DNA of 64,000 bases, taken from Kitasatospora phosalacinea (lineage in GTDB: Bacteria; Actinomycetota; Actinomycetes; Streptomycetales; Streptomycetaceae). Numbering within the stretch: the first letter of the stretch is position 1; every line of letters starts with the position of its first letter. A program made the translations under genes and the position numbers. This document shows, piece by piece, positions 34,252-42,917 of the stretch. The DNA lies in NCBI RefSeq assembly GCF_030268885.1, contig NZ_BSSA01000006.1, forward strand, positions 264,589 through 328,588, written 5' to 3'. Below the pieces are notes generated by a model. It was not told where the DNA came from. It saw nothing but the letters and a program-made list of their open reading frames with translations, and did not search any database.

Positions 34252-35733
34252 ATGAGCGCGGCGGATGTGCCGGTTCCCGACGGGGCCGCGACGACGGGGG
34301 CGGCGACGAAGCGGGTGAAGGCGGTGGCGACGCCCAGGATGACCTGGGTGACGCTGGCGCTGATGACGACCAGTTCGGTGGCGAGTCTGCGGTCCTCGCC
34401 GACGATGGCGGTGTACGGGCTGGCGTGCGTGTTCCTGTACGTGGTGCCGGCGATCGTGTTCCTGCTGCCGACGGCGCTGGTCTCGGCGGAGCTGGCGTCG
34501 GGGTGGGAGGGGGGCGTGTACAACTGGGTGGCCCAGGGGCTGTCGAAGCCGCTGGGGTTCCTGGCGGTGTGGTGCCAGTTCGCGATGACGATCTTCTACT
34601 ACCCGAGCCTGCTGGCGTACGTGGCGAGCACGATCGCGTACGTGGTGGACCCGAGCCTGGCCAGCAACGGCCTCTACACGGCGATCGTGATCATGGTGCT
34701 GTACTGGACGGGCGTGTGGGTCTCCTCGCGGGGGACGGGCGCGGTGGCGGGCCTGGCCTCGTGGGGGCTGATCATCGGGACGCTTATCCCGGGCGCGCTG
34801 CTGGTGGTGCTGGGCTTCGTGTTCCTGGGGCAGGGCAACGCCTCGGCGGCGCCGATGTCGGTGGACCACCTGCTGCCGGCCTGGACGGGCCTGGCGAGCC
34901 TGGTGCTGATCGTCAACAACTTCCTGAGCTACTCGGGCATGGAGATGAACGCGGTGCACGTCTCCTCGCTGAAGAACCCGGGCAAGGAGTTCCCGCGCTC
35001 GATGTTCCTGGCGGTCGGGATGGTGCTGCTGATCTTCATCCTGCCGGCGCTGGCGATCAGCTGGGTGGTGCCGGCCGACCAGCTCTCGCTGACGGCGGGC
35101 GTGATGCAGGCGTTCGACGCGTTCTTCCAGTACTTCCACATCGGCTGGCTGACGCCGCTGATCGCGGTGGGCCTGGTCGCGGCCTCGCTGGGCGGCATGC
35201 TGACCTGGCTGGCCGGTCCGTCGAAGGGCCTGCTGATGATCTCCCGGCAGGAGGGCTACCTGCCGCCCTCGCTGCAGAAGCTGAACAAGCACGGCATCCA
35301 GCAGAACATCCTGGTCGCGCAGGGCGTGGTGACCACGGTGATCGCGCTGATGTACGCGCTGATCCCGAACGTCTCCAGCGTGTACTGGATCTTCTCGGTG
35401 ATCACCACGCAGGTGTACCTGATCGTCTACCTGCTGATGTTCGCGGCCGCGATGCGGCTGCGGAGGCTCCAGCCGGACCACCCGCGCGGCTACCGCGCCC
35501 CGGCGCTGGGGGTGCTGTGCGTGGTGGGCCTGCTGGCGTCGGCGGCGGCGATGGTGATCGGGTTCGTGCCGTCCTCGCAGTTCGGCGGCGGCAGCATCTG
35601 GGTGTACATCGGGATCATCGGCGGCGGTCTGCTGCTGCTGGGCGTGATCATCCCGTTCGGTTTCCTGAAGGCCAGCAAGCCCGAGTGGCGCGATCCGGCG
35701 GTGGCCGCGGCCATCGAGGAGGAGGCGGCGTGA
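34252..35733 (+). CDS. APC-family amino acid permease (glutamate/GABA antiporter-like)
   Basis: 493 residues from ATG 34252, preceded by GGAGG. About 12 membrane helices; helix 1 region TWVTLALMTTSSVASLRSSP and the loop GMEMNAVHVSSLKNPGKEFP are characteristic of the GadC-like branch of APC transporters. The downstream membrane protein and M20 peptidase suggest uptake and processing of amino acid or dipeptide substrates. Substrate not proven. Confidence 0.88.
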   Translation: MSAADVPVPDGAATTGAATKRVKAVATPRMTWVTLALMTTSSVASLRSSPTMAVYGLACVFLYVVPAIVFLLPTALVSAELASGWEGGVYNWVAQGLSKPLGFLAVWCQFAMTIFYYPSLLAYVASTIAYVVDPSLASNGLYTAIVIMVLYWTGVWVSSRGTGAVAGLASWGLIIGTLIPGALLVVLGFVFLGQGNASAAPMSVDHLLPAWTGLASLVLIVNNFLSYSGMEMNAVHVSSLKNPGKEFPRSMFLAVGMVLLIFILPALAISWVVPADQLSLTAGVMQAFDAFFQYFHIGWLTPLIAVGLVAASLGGMLTWLAGPSKGLLMISRQEGYLPPSLQKLNKHGIQQNILVAQGVVTTVIALMYALIPNVSSVYWIFSVITTQVYLIVYLLMFAAAMRLRRLQPDHPRGYRAPALGVLCVVGLLASAAAMVIGFVPSSQFGGGSIWVYIGIIGGGLLLLGVIIPFGFLKASKPEWRDPAVAAAIEEEAA

Positions 35734-35806
35734 GCGAGCGGAGCGAGCGAACCACCAGGGGCTGCGTACGGGCGAACGCCCCTGCCGAGCGGAGCGAGGT
35801 GGGCGC

Positions 35807-36241
35807 ATGAGTACGCGGATGGCTTCGCAGCACCGGTGGATCTACGTCGGTGCGATCGTGGTGCTGGTCGCGATGGCGGTGGTCGGCCTGCTGACGTTCA
35901 CCCAGCAGCACGCCACCAACGAGTCGTTCCGGAAGGCCGACGAGCTGATCTCCAAGCTGCAGGCGGACGGCTACCCGACGCCGGACCGGGAGCAGGTCGC
36001 CCGGACGCTGGGGACGGACGGCGGCGCGGTGTGCGAGGACCCGGCGAGTTCGCTGAAGACCGGCCTGCAGCGGGTGCAGATGTCGAACGGGGCGGCCGGC
36101 CCCGGGCAGCGGCCGATCATCGTGGCCGCCCGGACGGTGCAGGCGGAGGCGCTGATCCTGAGCGTCTACTGCCCGGACCAGCTGGACGACTACCAGGAGA
36201 AGATCGAGGACATCAAGACCGATGACACGATCAGGAACTGA
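35807..36241 (+). CDS. hypothetical membrane-anchored protein
   Basis: 144 residues. One N-terminal helix (about 12-31: IYVGAIVVLVAMAVVGLLTF) and an extracytoplasmic part with two Cys (GAVCEDPAS, SVYCPDQLD) that could form a disulfide. The upstream gap of 73 bases carries a repeated GAGCGGAGCGAG motif. Located between the permease and the peptidase with 10 bases to the latter, so probably in their operon. No family recognised. Confidence 0.65.
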   Translation: MSTRMASQHRWIYVGAIVVLVAMAVVGLLTFTQQHATNESFRKADELISKLQADGYPTPDREQVARTLGTDGGAVCEDPASSLKTGLQRVQMSNGAAGPGQRPIIVAARTVQAEALILSVYCPDQLDDYQEKIEDIKTDDTIRN

Positions 36242-36251
36242 AGGGGAGACG

Positions 36252-37610
36252 ATGAGCAGTGACACCGAACTGGCCGCCCGCATCGCCGCGTTGATGCCGC
36301 AGGCGAAGCGGGACCTGGCCGAGCTGGTCGCCATCCCCTCGGTCGCCGACCCGCGGCAGCAGCCGCCGGAGAAGTGCCGCGAGGCCGCCGAGTGGGTGGC
36401 CGCCGCGTTCACCGGAGCGGGCCTGCAGGACGTCCGGCTGGTGGAGACCCCGGACGGCAGCCACGCCGTTCTCGGGCACCGCCCGCCGCCGCCGGGCGCG
36501 CCGACCGTGCTGCTGTACTGCCACTACGACGTGCAGCCGCCGCTGGACGACGCCGCCTGGACCACGCCCCCGTTCCAGCTGACCGAGCGGGACGGGCGCT
36601 GGTACGGGCGCGGCACCGCGGACTGCAAGGGCAACATCGTCATGCACCTCACCGCGCTGCGGGCGCTCGGCGACGACCTGCCGGTGGGGGTCAAGCTGGT
36701 CGCGGAGGGCTCGGAGGAGCAGGGCACCGGCGGCCTGGAGGCGTACGTCCCGCAGCACCCCGAGGACCTGCACGCGGACGTGCTGCTGGTCTGCGACACC
36801 GGCAACGCGGCGGTCGGGGTGCCGACCGCGACGACCTCGCTGCGCGGCCTGGCGAACGTCGTGGTGACGGTGCGGACGCTGGAGTCGGACGTGCACTCCG
36901 GGATGTTCGGCGGCCCCGCGCCGGACGCGCTGGCCGCGCTGGTCCGGATCCTCGACTCGCTGCGCGACGCCGACGGCGGCACCCGGATCGACGGGCTGGA
37001 CAACGAGGGGACCTGGGACGGCGTCGGCTACGACGAGCAGCAGTTCCGGGCGGACGCGGGCGTGCTGGAGGGCGTCCGCCTGACCGGTTCCGGGACGGTC
37101 GCGGACCGGCTGTGGGCCCGTCCGGCGGTGACGGTGCTGGGCATCGACTGCGCGCCGGTGGTCGGTTCGGCCGCGGCGGTCCCCGGCACCGCCCGGGCCC
37201 GGGTCAGCCTGCGGGTGCCGCCCGGCATGGACGCCGGCAGCGCGCAGGACGCGCTGACCGCGCACCTGGTCGCGGCGGCCCCGTGGGGCGCGCAGGTGAC
37301 GGTGGAGCCGGAGTCGAAGGGCTCGCCGTTCCGGGCCGCCACCGACGGCAGGGCGTACGCGGCGCTGGACGGCGCCGCGCGGGAGGTCTACGGGAAGCCG
37401 CTGTCCTTCCTCGGGCAGGGCGGGTCGATCCCGCTGTGCAACGTGCTGGCGGCGCAGTACCCGGAGTCGGAGATCATCCTGATGGGCGTGGAGGAGCCGC
37501 GCTGCCTGATCCACGCGCCGAACGAGAGCGTGGACCCGTCCGAGATCGAGCACATGGCCACCGTGGAGGCGCTGTTCCTGCGCCGCTACGCGGCCGCCGC
37601 CCACCGCTGA
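36252..37610 (+). CDS. M20-family dipeptidase/metallopeptidase
   Basis: 452 residues from ATG 36252 after AGGGGAGAC. Metal ligands of M20 enzymes are visible: LYCHYDVQPP (His, about 99), GRGTADCKGN (Asp, about 133), EGSEEQGTGGL (catalytic Glu and metal Glu, about 168), CDTGNAA, and a C-terminal IHAPNESVDP with His. The dimerisation domain lies in the middle. It would cleave dipeptides in the cytoplasm. It fits with the peptidase encoded next and the permease before. Confidence 0.9.
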   Translation: MSSDTELAARIAALMPQAKRDLAELVAIPSVADPRQQPPEKCREAAEWVAAAFTGAGLQDVRLVETPDGSHAVLGHRPPPPGAPTVLLYCHYDVQPPLDDAAWTTPPFQLTERDGRWYGRGTADCKGNIVMHLTALRALGDDLPVGVKLVAEGSEEQGTGGLEAYVPQHPEDLHADVLLVCDTGNAAVGVPTATTSLRGLANVVVTVRTLESDVHSGMFGGPAPDALAALVRILDSLRDADGGTRIDGLDNEGTWDGVGYDEQQFRADAGVLEGVRLTGSGTVADRLWARPAVTVLGIDCAPVVGSAAAVPGTARARVSLRVPPGMDAGSAQDALTAHLVAAAPWGAQVTVEPESKGSPFRAATDGRAYAALDGAAREVYGKPLSFLGQGGSIPLCNVLAAQYPESEIILMGVEEPRCLIHAPNESVDPSEIEHMATVEALFLRRYAAAAHR

Positions 37611-37625
37611 TTCGAGAGGGAGCCC

Positions 37626-38744
37626 ATGCCCGCGCCGTTCACCACCGCCGACTTCCAGGCCCGGATGGCCCGCGCCGCGACCGCCGCCGCGGACGCCGGG
37701 CTGGCCGGTCTGGTCGTCACCCCCGGCCCCGACCTGACCTACCTGACGGGCTACCAGCCGACCGCCGTGACCGAGCGGCTGACCGCCCTGGTGATCGCGG
37801 CCGGCGCCGAACCCGTTTTGCTGGTACCGAAGTTGGAGCGCCCGGATGCCGAGAAGGCACCGGGCGCGGAGGCCGTCCGGATGGCCGACTGGACGGACGG
37901 CAGCGACCCGTACGCGGCGCTGGCGCCGAACCTGGAGGGCAACGGCCGGTACGGGATCTCCGACAACGCCTGGGCGATGCACGTGCTCGGGCTGCAGCAG
38001 GCGCTGCCGGGCAGCTCGTACGCGGCGCTGACGGCGGTGCTGCCGATGCTGCGGGCGGTGAAGGACCACGACGAGCTGGAGCGGCTGGCCGCGGCGGGGG
38101 CGGCGGCGGACCTGGCGTACGGGGAGATCCTGGGCGTCGAGTTCGCCGGGCGGACCGAGAACCAGGTGGCCGCCGACCTGGCCGCGCTGCTGATCAAGCA
38201 CGGGCACAGCCAGGTCGACTTCACCGTGGTCGGTTCCGGGCCGAACGGGGCGAACCCGCACCACGAGGCCGGGGACCGGGTGATCGAGCGCGGCGACACC
38301 GTGGTGCTGGACTTCGGCGGGCTGAAGGACGGCTACGGCTCCGACACCACCCGCACCGTGTTCGTCGGCACCGAGCCGCCCGCGGAGGTGCTGGCCGTCC
38401 ACGACCTGGTGCGGCGCGCCCAGCAGGCCGCGTTCGACGCGGTCGCGCCCGGGGTGACCTGCCAGGAGATCGACCGGGTCGCCCGCAAGGTGATCACCGA
38501 CGGCGGGTACGGCGAGTACTTCATCCACCGGGTCGGCCACGGCATCGGGCTCACCACCCACGAGCCGCCGTACATGGTCGAGGGCGAGACCCGGCCGCTG
38601 GTCCCCGGGATGTGCTTCTCGATCGAGCCGGGGATCTACCTGCCGGGGAGGTTCGGCGTCCGGATCGAGGACATCGTGACGGTCACCGAGGACGGCGGGC
38701 TGCGGTTCAACGGGACGCCGCACGAACTGGCCTTCGTGAACTAG
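37626..38744 (+). CDS. M24-family Xaa-Pro aminopeptidase
   Basis: 372 residues. N-terminal creatinase-like domain with LTYLTGYQPTAVTERL, then the pita-bread fold with metal ligands in order: LDFGGLKDGYGSDTTRT (two Asp), HRVGHGIGLTTHEPP (His), FSIEPGIYLPG (Glu) and GVRIEDIVTVT (Glu). It removes N-terminal residues preceding proline. It lies 15 bases after the M20 gene, the last gene of a likely peptide-degradation operon. Confidence 0.93.
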   Translation: MPAPFTTADFQARMARAATAAADAGLAGLVVTPGPDLTYLTGYQPTAVTERLTALVIAAGAEPVLLVPKLERPDAEKAPGAEAVRMADWTDGSDPYAALAPNLEGNGRYGISDNAWAMHVLGLQQALPGSSYAALTAVLPMLRAVKDHDELERLAAAGAAADLAYGEILGVEFAGRTENQVAADLAALLIKHGHSQVDFTVVGSGPNGANPHHEAGDRVIERGDTVVLDFGGLKDGYGSDTTRTVFVGTEPPAEVLAVHDLVRRAQQAAFDAVAPGVTCQEIDRVARKVITDGGYGEYFIHRVGHGIGLTTHEPPYMVEGETRPLVPGMCFSIEPGIYLPGRFGVRIEDIVTVTEDGGLRFNGTPHELAFVN

Positions 38745-38751
38745 CGGGAGG

Positions 38752-38783
38752 CGGAGGGGCCGCCGGTGTTCCGGCGGCCCCTC
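38752..38783. terminator. bidirectional terminator between M24 and LysR genes
   Basis: A perfect 14-bp stem (38752-38765 with 38770-38783) with a TGTT loop between convergent genes. Confidence 0.75.
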
Positions 38784-38785
38784 CG

Positions 38786-39688
38786 TCATGCCGGGGGCGG
38801 TGCCGGGAGCGCCGGGAGGTGGAAGGCGCGGCGCAGCGCGGAGAGCAGGGCGCGCAGGGCCGGGGGCGGGGCGGGGCGGTTGACCAGGGCGAGCAGGGCC
38901 GGGGTGGTCAGGTCGGTGACCGGGACGGGGACGAGCGCCGGGAAGGCCGCGGCCATCGAGCGGCTGAGCACGGCCACGCCGAGGCCGCGGGCGGCCAGGT
39001 CGGCGATCGCGGCGGCGGCGCCCGCCTCCAGGGCGATGCGCGGGGTGAGGCCGCGGGCGGCGCAGTCGCGGTCCAGGACGGCGCGCAGGCCGGTGCCGCG
39101 GGGCATGCAGACCAGCGGGTGGGCGAGCAGGTCGGCGAGGGTGGTGGCGGGGGCGTCCAGCAGCGGGTGGCCGGGCGGGACGGCGGCGACCAGGGGCTCG
39201 CTGACCAGCACGTGCGTGTCCAGGCCGTCGGGGGCGGGGGCGGGGCGGCCGATCAGGGCGAGGTCGAGGGCGCCGGTGCGGACGTCCTCGGTCAGTTGCG
39301 CGGAGTCGCCCTCCAGCAGGGCGAGTTCGACGCCGGGGTGGGCGCGGTGGAAGGCGGCCAGGCCGTCGAACAGCGGGGTGAGGGTGCAGCCCGCGACCAT
39401 GCCCAGGCGCAGGCTGCCGCGGACCAGGTCGGTGACCTCGCCGACCGCCTGCCCGACCGCCCGGGCGGCGGCCAGCGCCTGCCGGGCGTGTTCCAGGGCG
39501 GCCTTGCCCGCGACGGTGAGGGTCACCGCGCGGGCCGAGCGGTCGAACAGTTCGGCGCCCAGCTCCCGTTCCAGCTGCCGGATCTGGGCGCTCACCCCGG
39601 ACTGGCTGATGTGCACCCGCTCGGCGGCGCGGGTGAAGTTGCGCTCCTCGGCGACCGCGACGAAGTACTCCAGCTGCCTCAGCTCCAT
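38786..39688 (-). CDS. LysR-family transcriptional regulator
   Basis: 300 residues from ATG 39688. The HTH (about 1-60: MELRQLEYFVAVAEERNFTR, AAERVHISQSGVSAQIRQLE) is intact, with a periplasmic-binding-like effector domain after. Divergent from the small SnoaL-like gene (95-base gap), which is therefore its likely target. Effector unknown. Confidence 0.93.
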   Translation of the reverse strand: MELRQLEYFVAVAEERNFTRAAERVHISQSGVSAQIRQLERELGAELFDRSARAVTLTVAGKAALEHARQALAAARAVGQAVGEVTDLVRGSLRLGMVAGCTLTPLFDGLAAFHRAHPGVELALLEGDSAQLTEDVRTGALDLALIGRPAPAPDGLDTHVLVSEPLVAAVPPGHPLLDAPATTLADLLAHPLVCMPRGTGLRAVLDRDCAARGLTPRIALEAGAAAAIADLAARGLGVAVLSRSMAAAFPALVPVPVTDLTTPALLALVNRPAPPPALRALLSALRRAFHLPALPAPPPA

Positions 39689-39783
39689 GAGTGTGGATTC
39701 TAGTTCGGATCACAACCAGCTGTTGGACTTCTGACCGGGCCGGGAGGAGGGTGGAGGCGACGGACGACGTGAAGGAGGCAGCG

Positions 39784-40155
39784 GTGAGCGAGTACGAGAA
39801 GGCGATGCGGCCCGAGGACCTGACCCGGCTGTTCGTGGAGCGCTCCAACGCGGGCGACGCCGAGGGCGTCGCGGCGCTGTACGAGGAGGACGCGGTGATG
39901 GCGTACCCGCCCGGGCAGCTGACGGTCGGCCGGGAGGCGATCCGGGAGCTGTGGGCGAAGGTGCTGGCCCACCGGCCGCAGTTCACCCCCGAGCCGCCGC
40001 TGCCCACGCTGGCCGCCGACGGCATCGCGCTGACCGCGACCCCGCCGAAGGACGGCGCCGGGGCCCGCGCCCAGGTGGTGCGGCAGCAGCCGGACGGCAG
40101 TTGGCTGCGGCTGCTGGACCAGCCGGAGTTCCAGCGGCCGGGCGGGGAGGCGTAG
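39784..40155 (+). CDS. SnoaL/NTF2-like (DUF4440-type) protein
   Basis: 123 residues from GTG 39784. Contains LTRLFVERSNAGDAEGVAAL, YEEDAVMAYPPG, and GREAIRELWAKVL, the signature of NTF2-fold SgcJ/SnoaL-type proteins. These act as ligand-binding or isomerase/hydrolase folds; activity unknown. It is divergent from the LysR gene and convergent with the alpha/beta hydrolase, whose stop lies 4 bases away. Confidence 0.82.
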   Translation: MSEYEKAMRPEDLTRLFVERSNAGDAEGVAALYEEDAVMAYPPGQLTVGREAIRELWAKVLAHRPQFTPEPPLPTLAADGIALTATPPKDGAGARAQVVRQQPDGSWLRLLDQPEFQRPGGEA

Positions 40156-40159
40156 TCCG

Positions 40160-40930
40160 TCAGCCGGCCAGGAAGCGGGCCAGGGCGGCGGCGAAGGCGT
40201 CCGGGTTGTCCAGCATGATGTTGTGCCCGCAGTCCGGGACGGGGAGCACGGTCACCCCGGCGTCCAGCAGGGCCTGCTCGCCGGGGTGCGGGCCGTCGGC
40301 CGCCGGGCGCAGGAGCAGCCGGGGGACGTCCAGGGCGGCCAGCCTGGCGCGGGCGGTGGGGGTGGTGCCGCGGACCAGGTGGACGGCGCTGCGGTGCAGG
40401 GCCTCGGGGCCGGCCAGGCGCATGGTGGACCACCAGTGCGGGGTGATCAGTTCGCGGAACTCCCGCCAGCCGCCCGCGAGGTACTCCTGCTCGGTGTAGG
40501 AGGCGAGGCCGGCCCCGCCGGGGCGGCCGCGTTCGGGGGTGCCCGGGTCGAGGCTGGGGTCGACCAGCACCAGCCGGGCCACCAGCTCGGGGTGGCGGTC
40601 GGCGAGCAGGACGGCGACCGCCCCGCCCATGCTGTGGCCGATCACGTCGGCGCCCCGGACGTCCGCGGCCGCGAGCAGGGCGGCGAGCGCGTCGGCGTGC
40701 TCCTCCAGGGTGTAGCCGAAGTCGGTGGGGCGGTCGCTGGTGCCGAAGCCCAGCAGGTCGACCAGGAGCGAGCGGACGCCCGCGAGTTCGGGGCGGGCCA
40801 CCGCGGCCGCGTAGTACGGGGCGGCGGCGGCGCCGAGCCCGTGCAGGTAGACGCGGGGGCGGGCCGGGTCGCCGGGGATGTCGATCCAGCGCATCAGGGC
40901 GCCGCTGGGGGTCACTTCGACGGTGCGCAC
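40160..40930 (-). CDS. alpha/beta-fold hydrolase
   Basis: 256 residues from GTG 40930, chosen for GGGAGGA 8 bases upstream; the frame is open to ATG 40978. Oxyanion region YLHGLGAAAA, nucleophile elbow GHSMGGAV (Ser at about 108), an acid after PAADGPHPGEQ, and catalytic His in DCGHNIM. Divergent from the padR gene, with a PadR-type operator between them, so it is probably repressed by PadR. Substrate unknown. Confidence 0.88.
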   Translation of the reverse strand: MRTVEVTPSGALMRWIDIPGDPARPRVYLHGLGAAAAPYYAAAVARPELAGVRSLLVDLLGFGTSDRPTDFGYTLEEHADALAALLAAADVRGADVIGHSMGGAVAVLLADRHPELVARLVLVDPSLDPGTPERGRPGGAGLASYTEQEYLAGGWREFRELITPHWWSTMRLAGPEALHRSAVHLVRGTTPTARARLAALDVPRLLLRPAADGPHPGEQALLDAGVTVLPVPDCGHNIMLDNPDAFAAALARFLAG

Positions 40931-40971
40931 GGGTCGTCCTCCCGGGGAAGCGGTTGATACATCGATGGAAC

Positions 40972-40993
40972 TATACATCGGCGTCTATGTATA
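40972..40993. promoter_or_regulatory. PadR-type operator
   Basis: TATACAT (40972-40978) and ATGTATA (40987-40993) are perfect complements with an 8-base spacer, and a further TGATACAT lies at 40955-40962. ATACAT-N8-ATGTAT is the form of sites bound by PadR proteins. It lies between the hydrolase and padR genes and is consistent with joint repression. Confidence 0.75.
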
Positions 40994-41017
40994 ACGGGAG
41001 TGCGGGATGATGGTCGG

Positions 41018-41557
41018 GTGCTGGAACTGGCGATCCTCGGCTTCCTCTTCGAACGACCCCTGCACGGCTACGAGCTGAAGCGGCGGGTGGCCCACCTGAC
41101 CGGGCACGTCCGGCCCATCGCGGACGGCACCCTGTACCCGGCGATCAAACGCCTGGAGAAGGCGGGCTGGCTGGAGCGCCAGACCGAGCCCGGCAGCCGG
41201 GCCGCGCCCCGGCACGTGCTCACCCTCACGACCGACGGCCGGGCCGAACTGCTGCGCCGCCTGCGGGAGGTGGACGGCACCGCGGTCACCGACGAGAACC
41301 ACTGGTTCACCGTGCTCGCCTTCCTCCGCCACCTGGAACGGCCCGCCGAGCAGGCCGCCGTGCTGCGGCGGCGGCTGGAGTTCCTGCAGCAGCCCAGCAG
41401 CTTCTTCCACGACGACGCCGGACGGCCGCTCACCGCCGAGGAGCTCGACGACCCGTTCCGGCAGGGCCTGCTGACCGTGGCCCGCGCCACCAGCCGGGCC
41501 GAACTGGGCTGGCTGGAGCGGACCTTGGCCGACCTGGCGGAGCAGTCCGCGGACTGA
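41018..41557 (+). CDS. PadR-family transcriptional regulator
   Basis: 179 residues from GTG 41018 (VLELAILGFLFERPLHGYEL); GTG 41000 in the same frame is an alternative. The winged helix (about 1-80) has the PadR text GYELKRRV and GTLYPAIKRLEKAGWLE with wing RHVLTLTTDGR. A C-terminal helical dimerisation domain (PF10400 type) follows. Autoregulation through the site at 40972-40993 is likely. Effector unknown. Confidence 0.92.
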   Translation: MLELAILGFLFERPLHGYELKRRVAHLTGHVRPIADGTLYPAIKRLEKAGWLERQTEPGSRAAPRHVLTLTTDGRAELLRRLREVDGTAVTDENHWFTVLAFLRHLERPAEQAAVLRRRLEFLQQPSSFFHDDAGRPLTAEELDDPFRQGLLTVARATSRAELGWLERTLADLAEQSAD

Positions 41558-41665
41558 CCCCGGGCCCGTGCGGAACCGTGACACTTCTCCGGGCCGCCGG
41601 CCGAAACCCGGGCGCCCCCCGGTGCGTGTACCCCTTCCGGAAGATCCGATGGAGGGGGAGCCGTC

Positions 41666-42865
41666 GTGCGACGGATGTCGATGGTGGGCGCGGTGCTGGG
41701 CGGGACGCTGCTGCTGGGCGCCTGCAGCAGCGGGGGTGCGGGCGGCGGCGCCGGGGCCCCGGCGGGCGGGGGCGGGCCGAGCACCCCGGCGGCGGCGAGG
41801 GCCTCCGCGGCCGTGCTGTCGATCGAGCCCGGGGACGGCGCCAAGGAGGTCGCCCCCGGCGCGGTCAGGGTCTCGGTGGCGACCGGGAAGCTGACCGAGG
41901 TCACCGTCACCGGCCAGGACGGGCGGCCGGTCGACGGCGCCCTCGCCGCCGACCACCTCACCTGGACCCCGACCGCGGGCGCCCTCGCGGTCGGCGCGAC
42001 CTACCGGGTGGACGCGAGGGCCGCCGACGCCGACGGCCTCGCCACCACCGCCACCAGCACCTTCACCACCCTCGTCCCGCAACGGACCGTCAAGGTCGAG
42101 GACAACGTGGTGACCGGCCAGGACGTCGGCGTCGGCATGATCATCTCGGTGGACTTCGGCGGCCTGAAGGTCAGGAACAAGGAGGCCGTCGAGCGGGCGA
42201 TCGTCGTCGAGGCCTCCGACGGCACCCAGGTCAGGGGCCACTGGTTCGAGAACGACACCCGGCTCGACCTGCGCCCCGCCGCCTACTGGAAGCCCGGCAC
42301 CACCGTCCAGGTCCACCTGCGCACCAAGAGCGTGGAACTGGCCCCCGGCGTGTACGGCGCCACCGAGCGCGACGAGCACTTCACCGTCGCCCGCTCCCGG
42401 ATCAGCGAGGTCGACGCCCGCACCCACCAGATGGTGGTCAAGGAGGACGGCAGGCCCGACGAGGTCGTCCCGATCGTCGCGGGCACCGACGACAACCCGT
42501 CCTGGAACGGCACCATGGTCATCTCCGCCAAGAGCCGGATGGAGAAGATAACCTCCGAGGGCCAGACCAACCTGAAGGGCCCCGGCTACGAGGCGACGGA
42601 ACCGCACGCGATGCGGCTGACCACCTCCGGCACCTACCTGCACGGCAACCCGGCCGCCCGCGGCGTGGCCGGGCGGGCGAACATCAGCCACGGCTGCATC
42701 GGCCTGCCCGACACCCCGGAGGGCAGCGACGACACCCCCGGCGGCCGGATCTACAACGCCTCGAAGGTCGGCGACGTGGTGGTCGTCCGGAACTCGGTCA
42801 AGAAGGAGCCGCTCGACCCCGCCAACGGCCTCAGCGGCTGGAACCTGACCTGGGAGCAGTGGTGA
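41666..42865 (+). CDS. L,D-transpeptidase lipoprotein
   Basis: 399 residues from GTG 41666 (ATG 41675 in frame). Lipobox LLLGACSS (Cys20) marks a lipoprotein, followed by a Gly/Ala-rich linker, two Ig-like domains (about 50-250; YkuD-associated) and the catalytic YkuD domain with HGNPAARG and active-site SHGCIGLPD (about 345-353). It forms 3-3 cross-links in peptidoglycan and binds carbapenems. Transcribed alone. The GlxA-type regulator is convergent. Confidence 0.92.
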   Translation: MRRMSMVGAVLGGTLLLGACSSGGAGGGAGAPAGGGGPSTPAAARASAAVLSIEPGDGAKEVAPGAVRVSVATGKLTEVTVTGQDGRPVDGALAADHLTWTPTAGALAVGATYRVDARAADADGLATTATSTFTTLVPQRTVKVEDNVVTGQDVGVGMIISVDFGGLKVRNKEAVERAIVVEASDGTQVRGHWFENDTRLDLRPAAYWKPGTTVQVHLRTKSVELAPGVYGATERDEHFTVARSRISEVDARTHQMVVKEDGRPDEVVPIVAGTDDNPSWNGTMVISAKSRMEKITSEGQTNLKGPGYEATEPHAMRLTTSGTYLHGNPAARGVAGRANISHGCIGLPDTPEGSDDTPGGRIYNASKVGDVVVVRNSVKKEPLDPANGLSGWNLTWEQW

Positions 42866-42917
42866 CCGCGGCCCCGACGACGGACGGCGGCGGCCTGCCG
42901 GACGGCCGCGGCCCGCG

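Noticed and set aside
36231..40433. 1400-codon open frame on the minus strand
   Set aside because: It lies antisense to well supported peptidase, LysR and hydrolase genes, has repetitive high-GC composition and no family motif; a codon-bias shadow.
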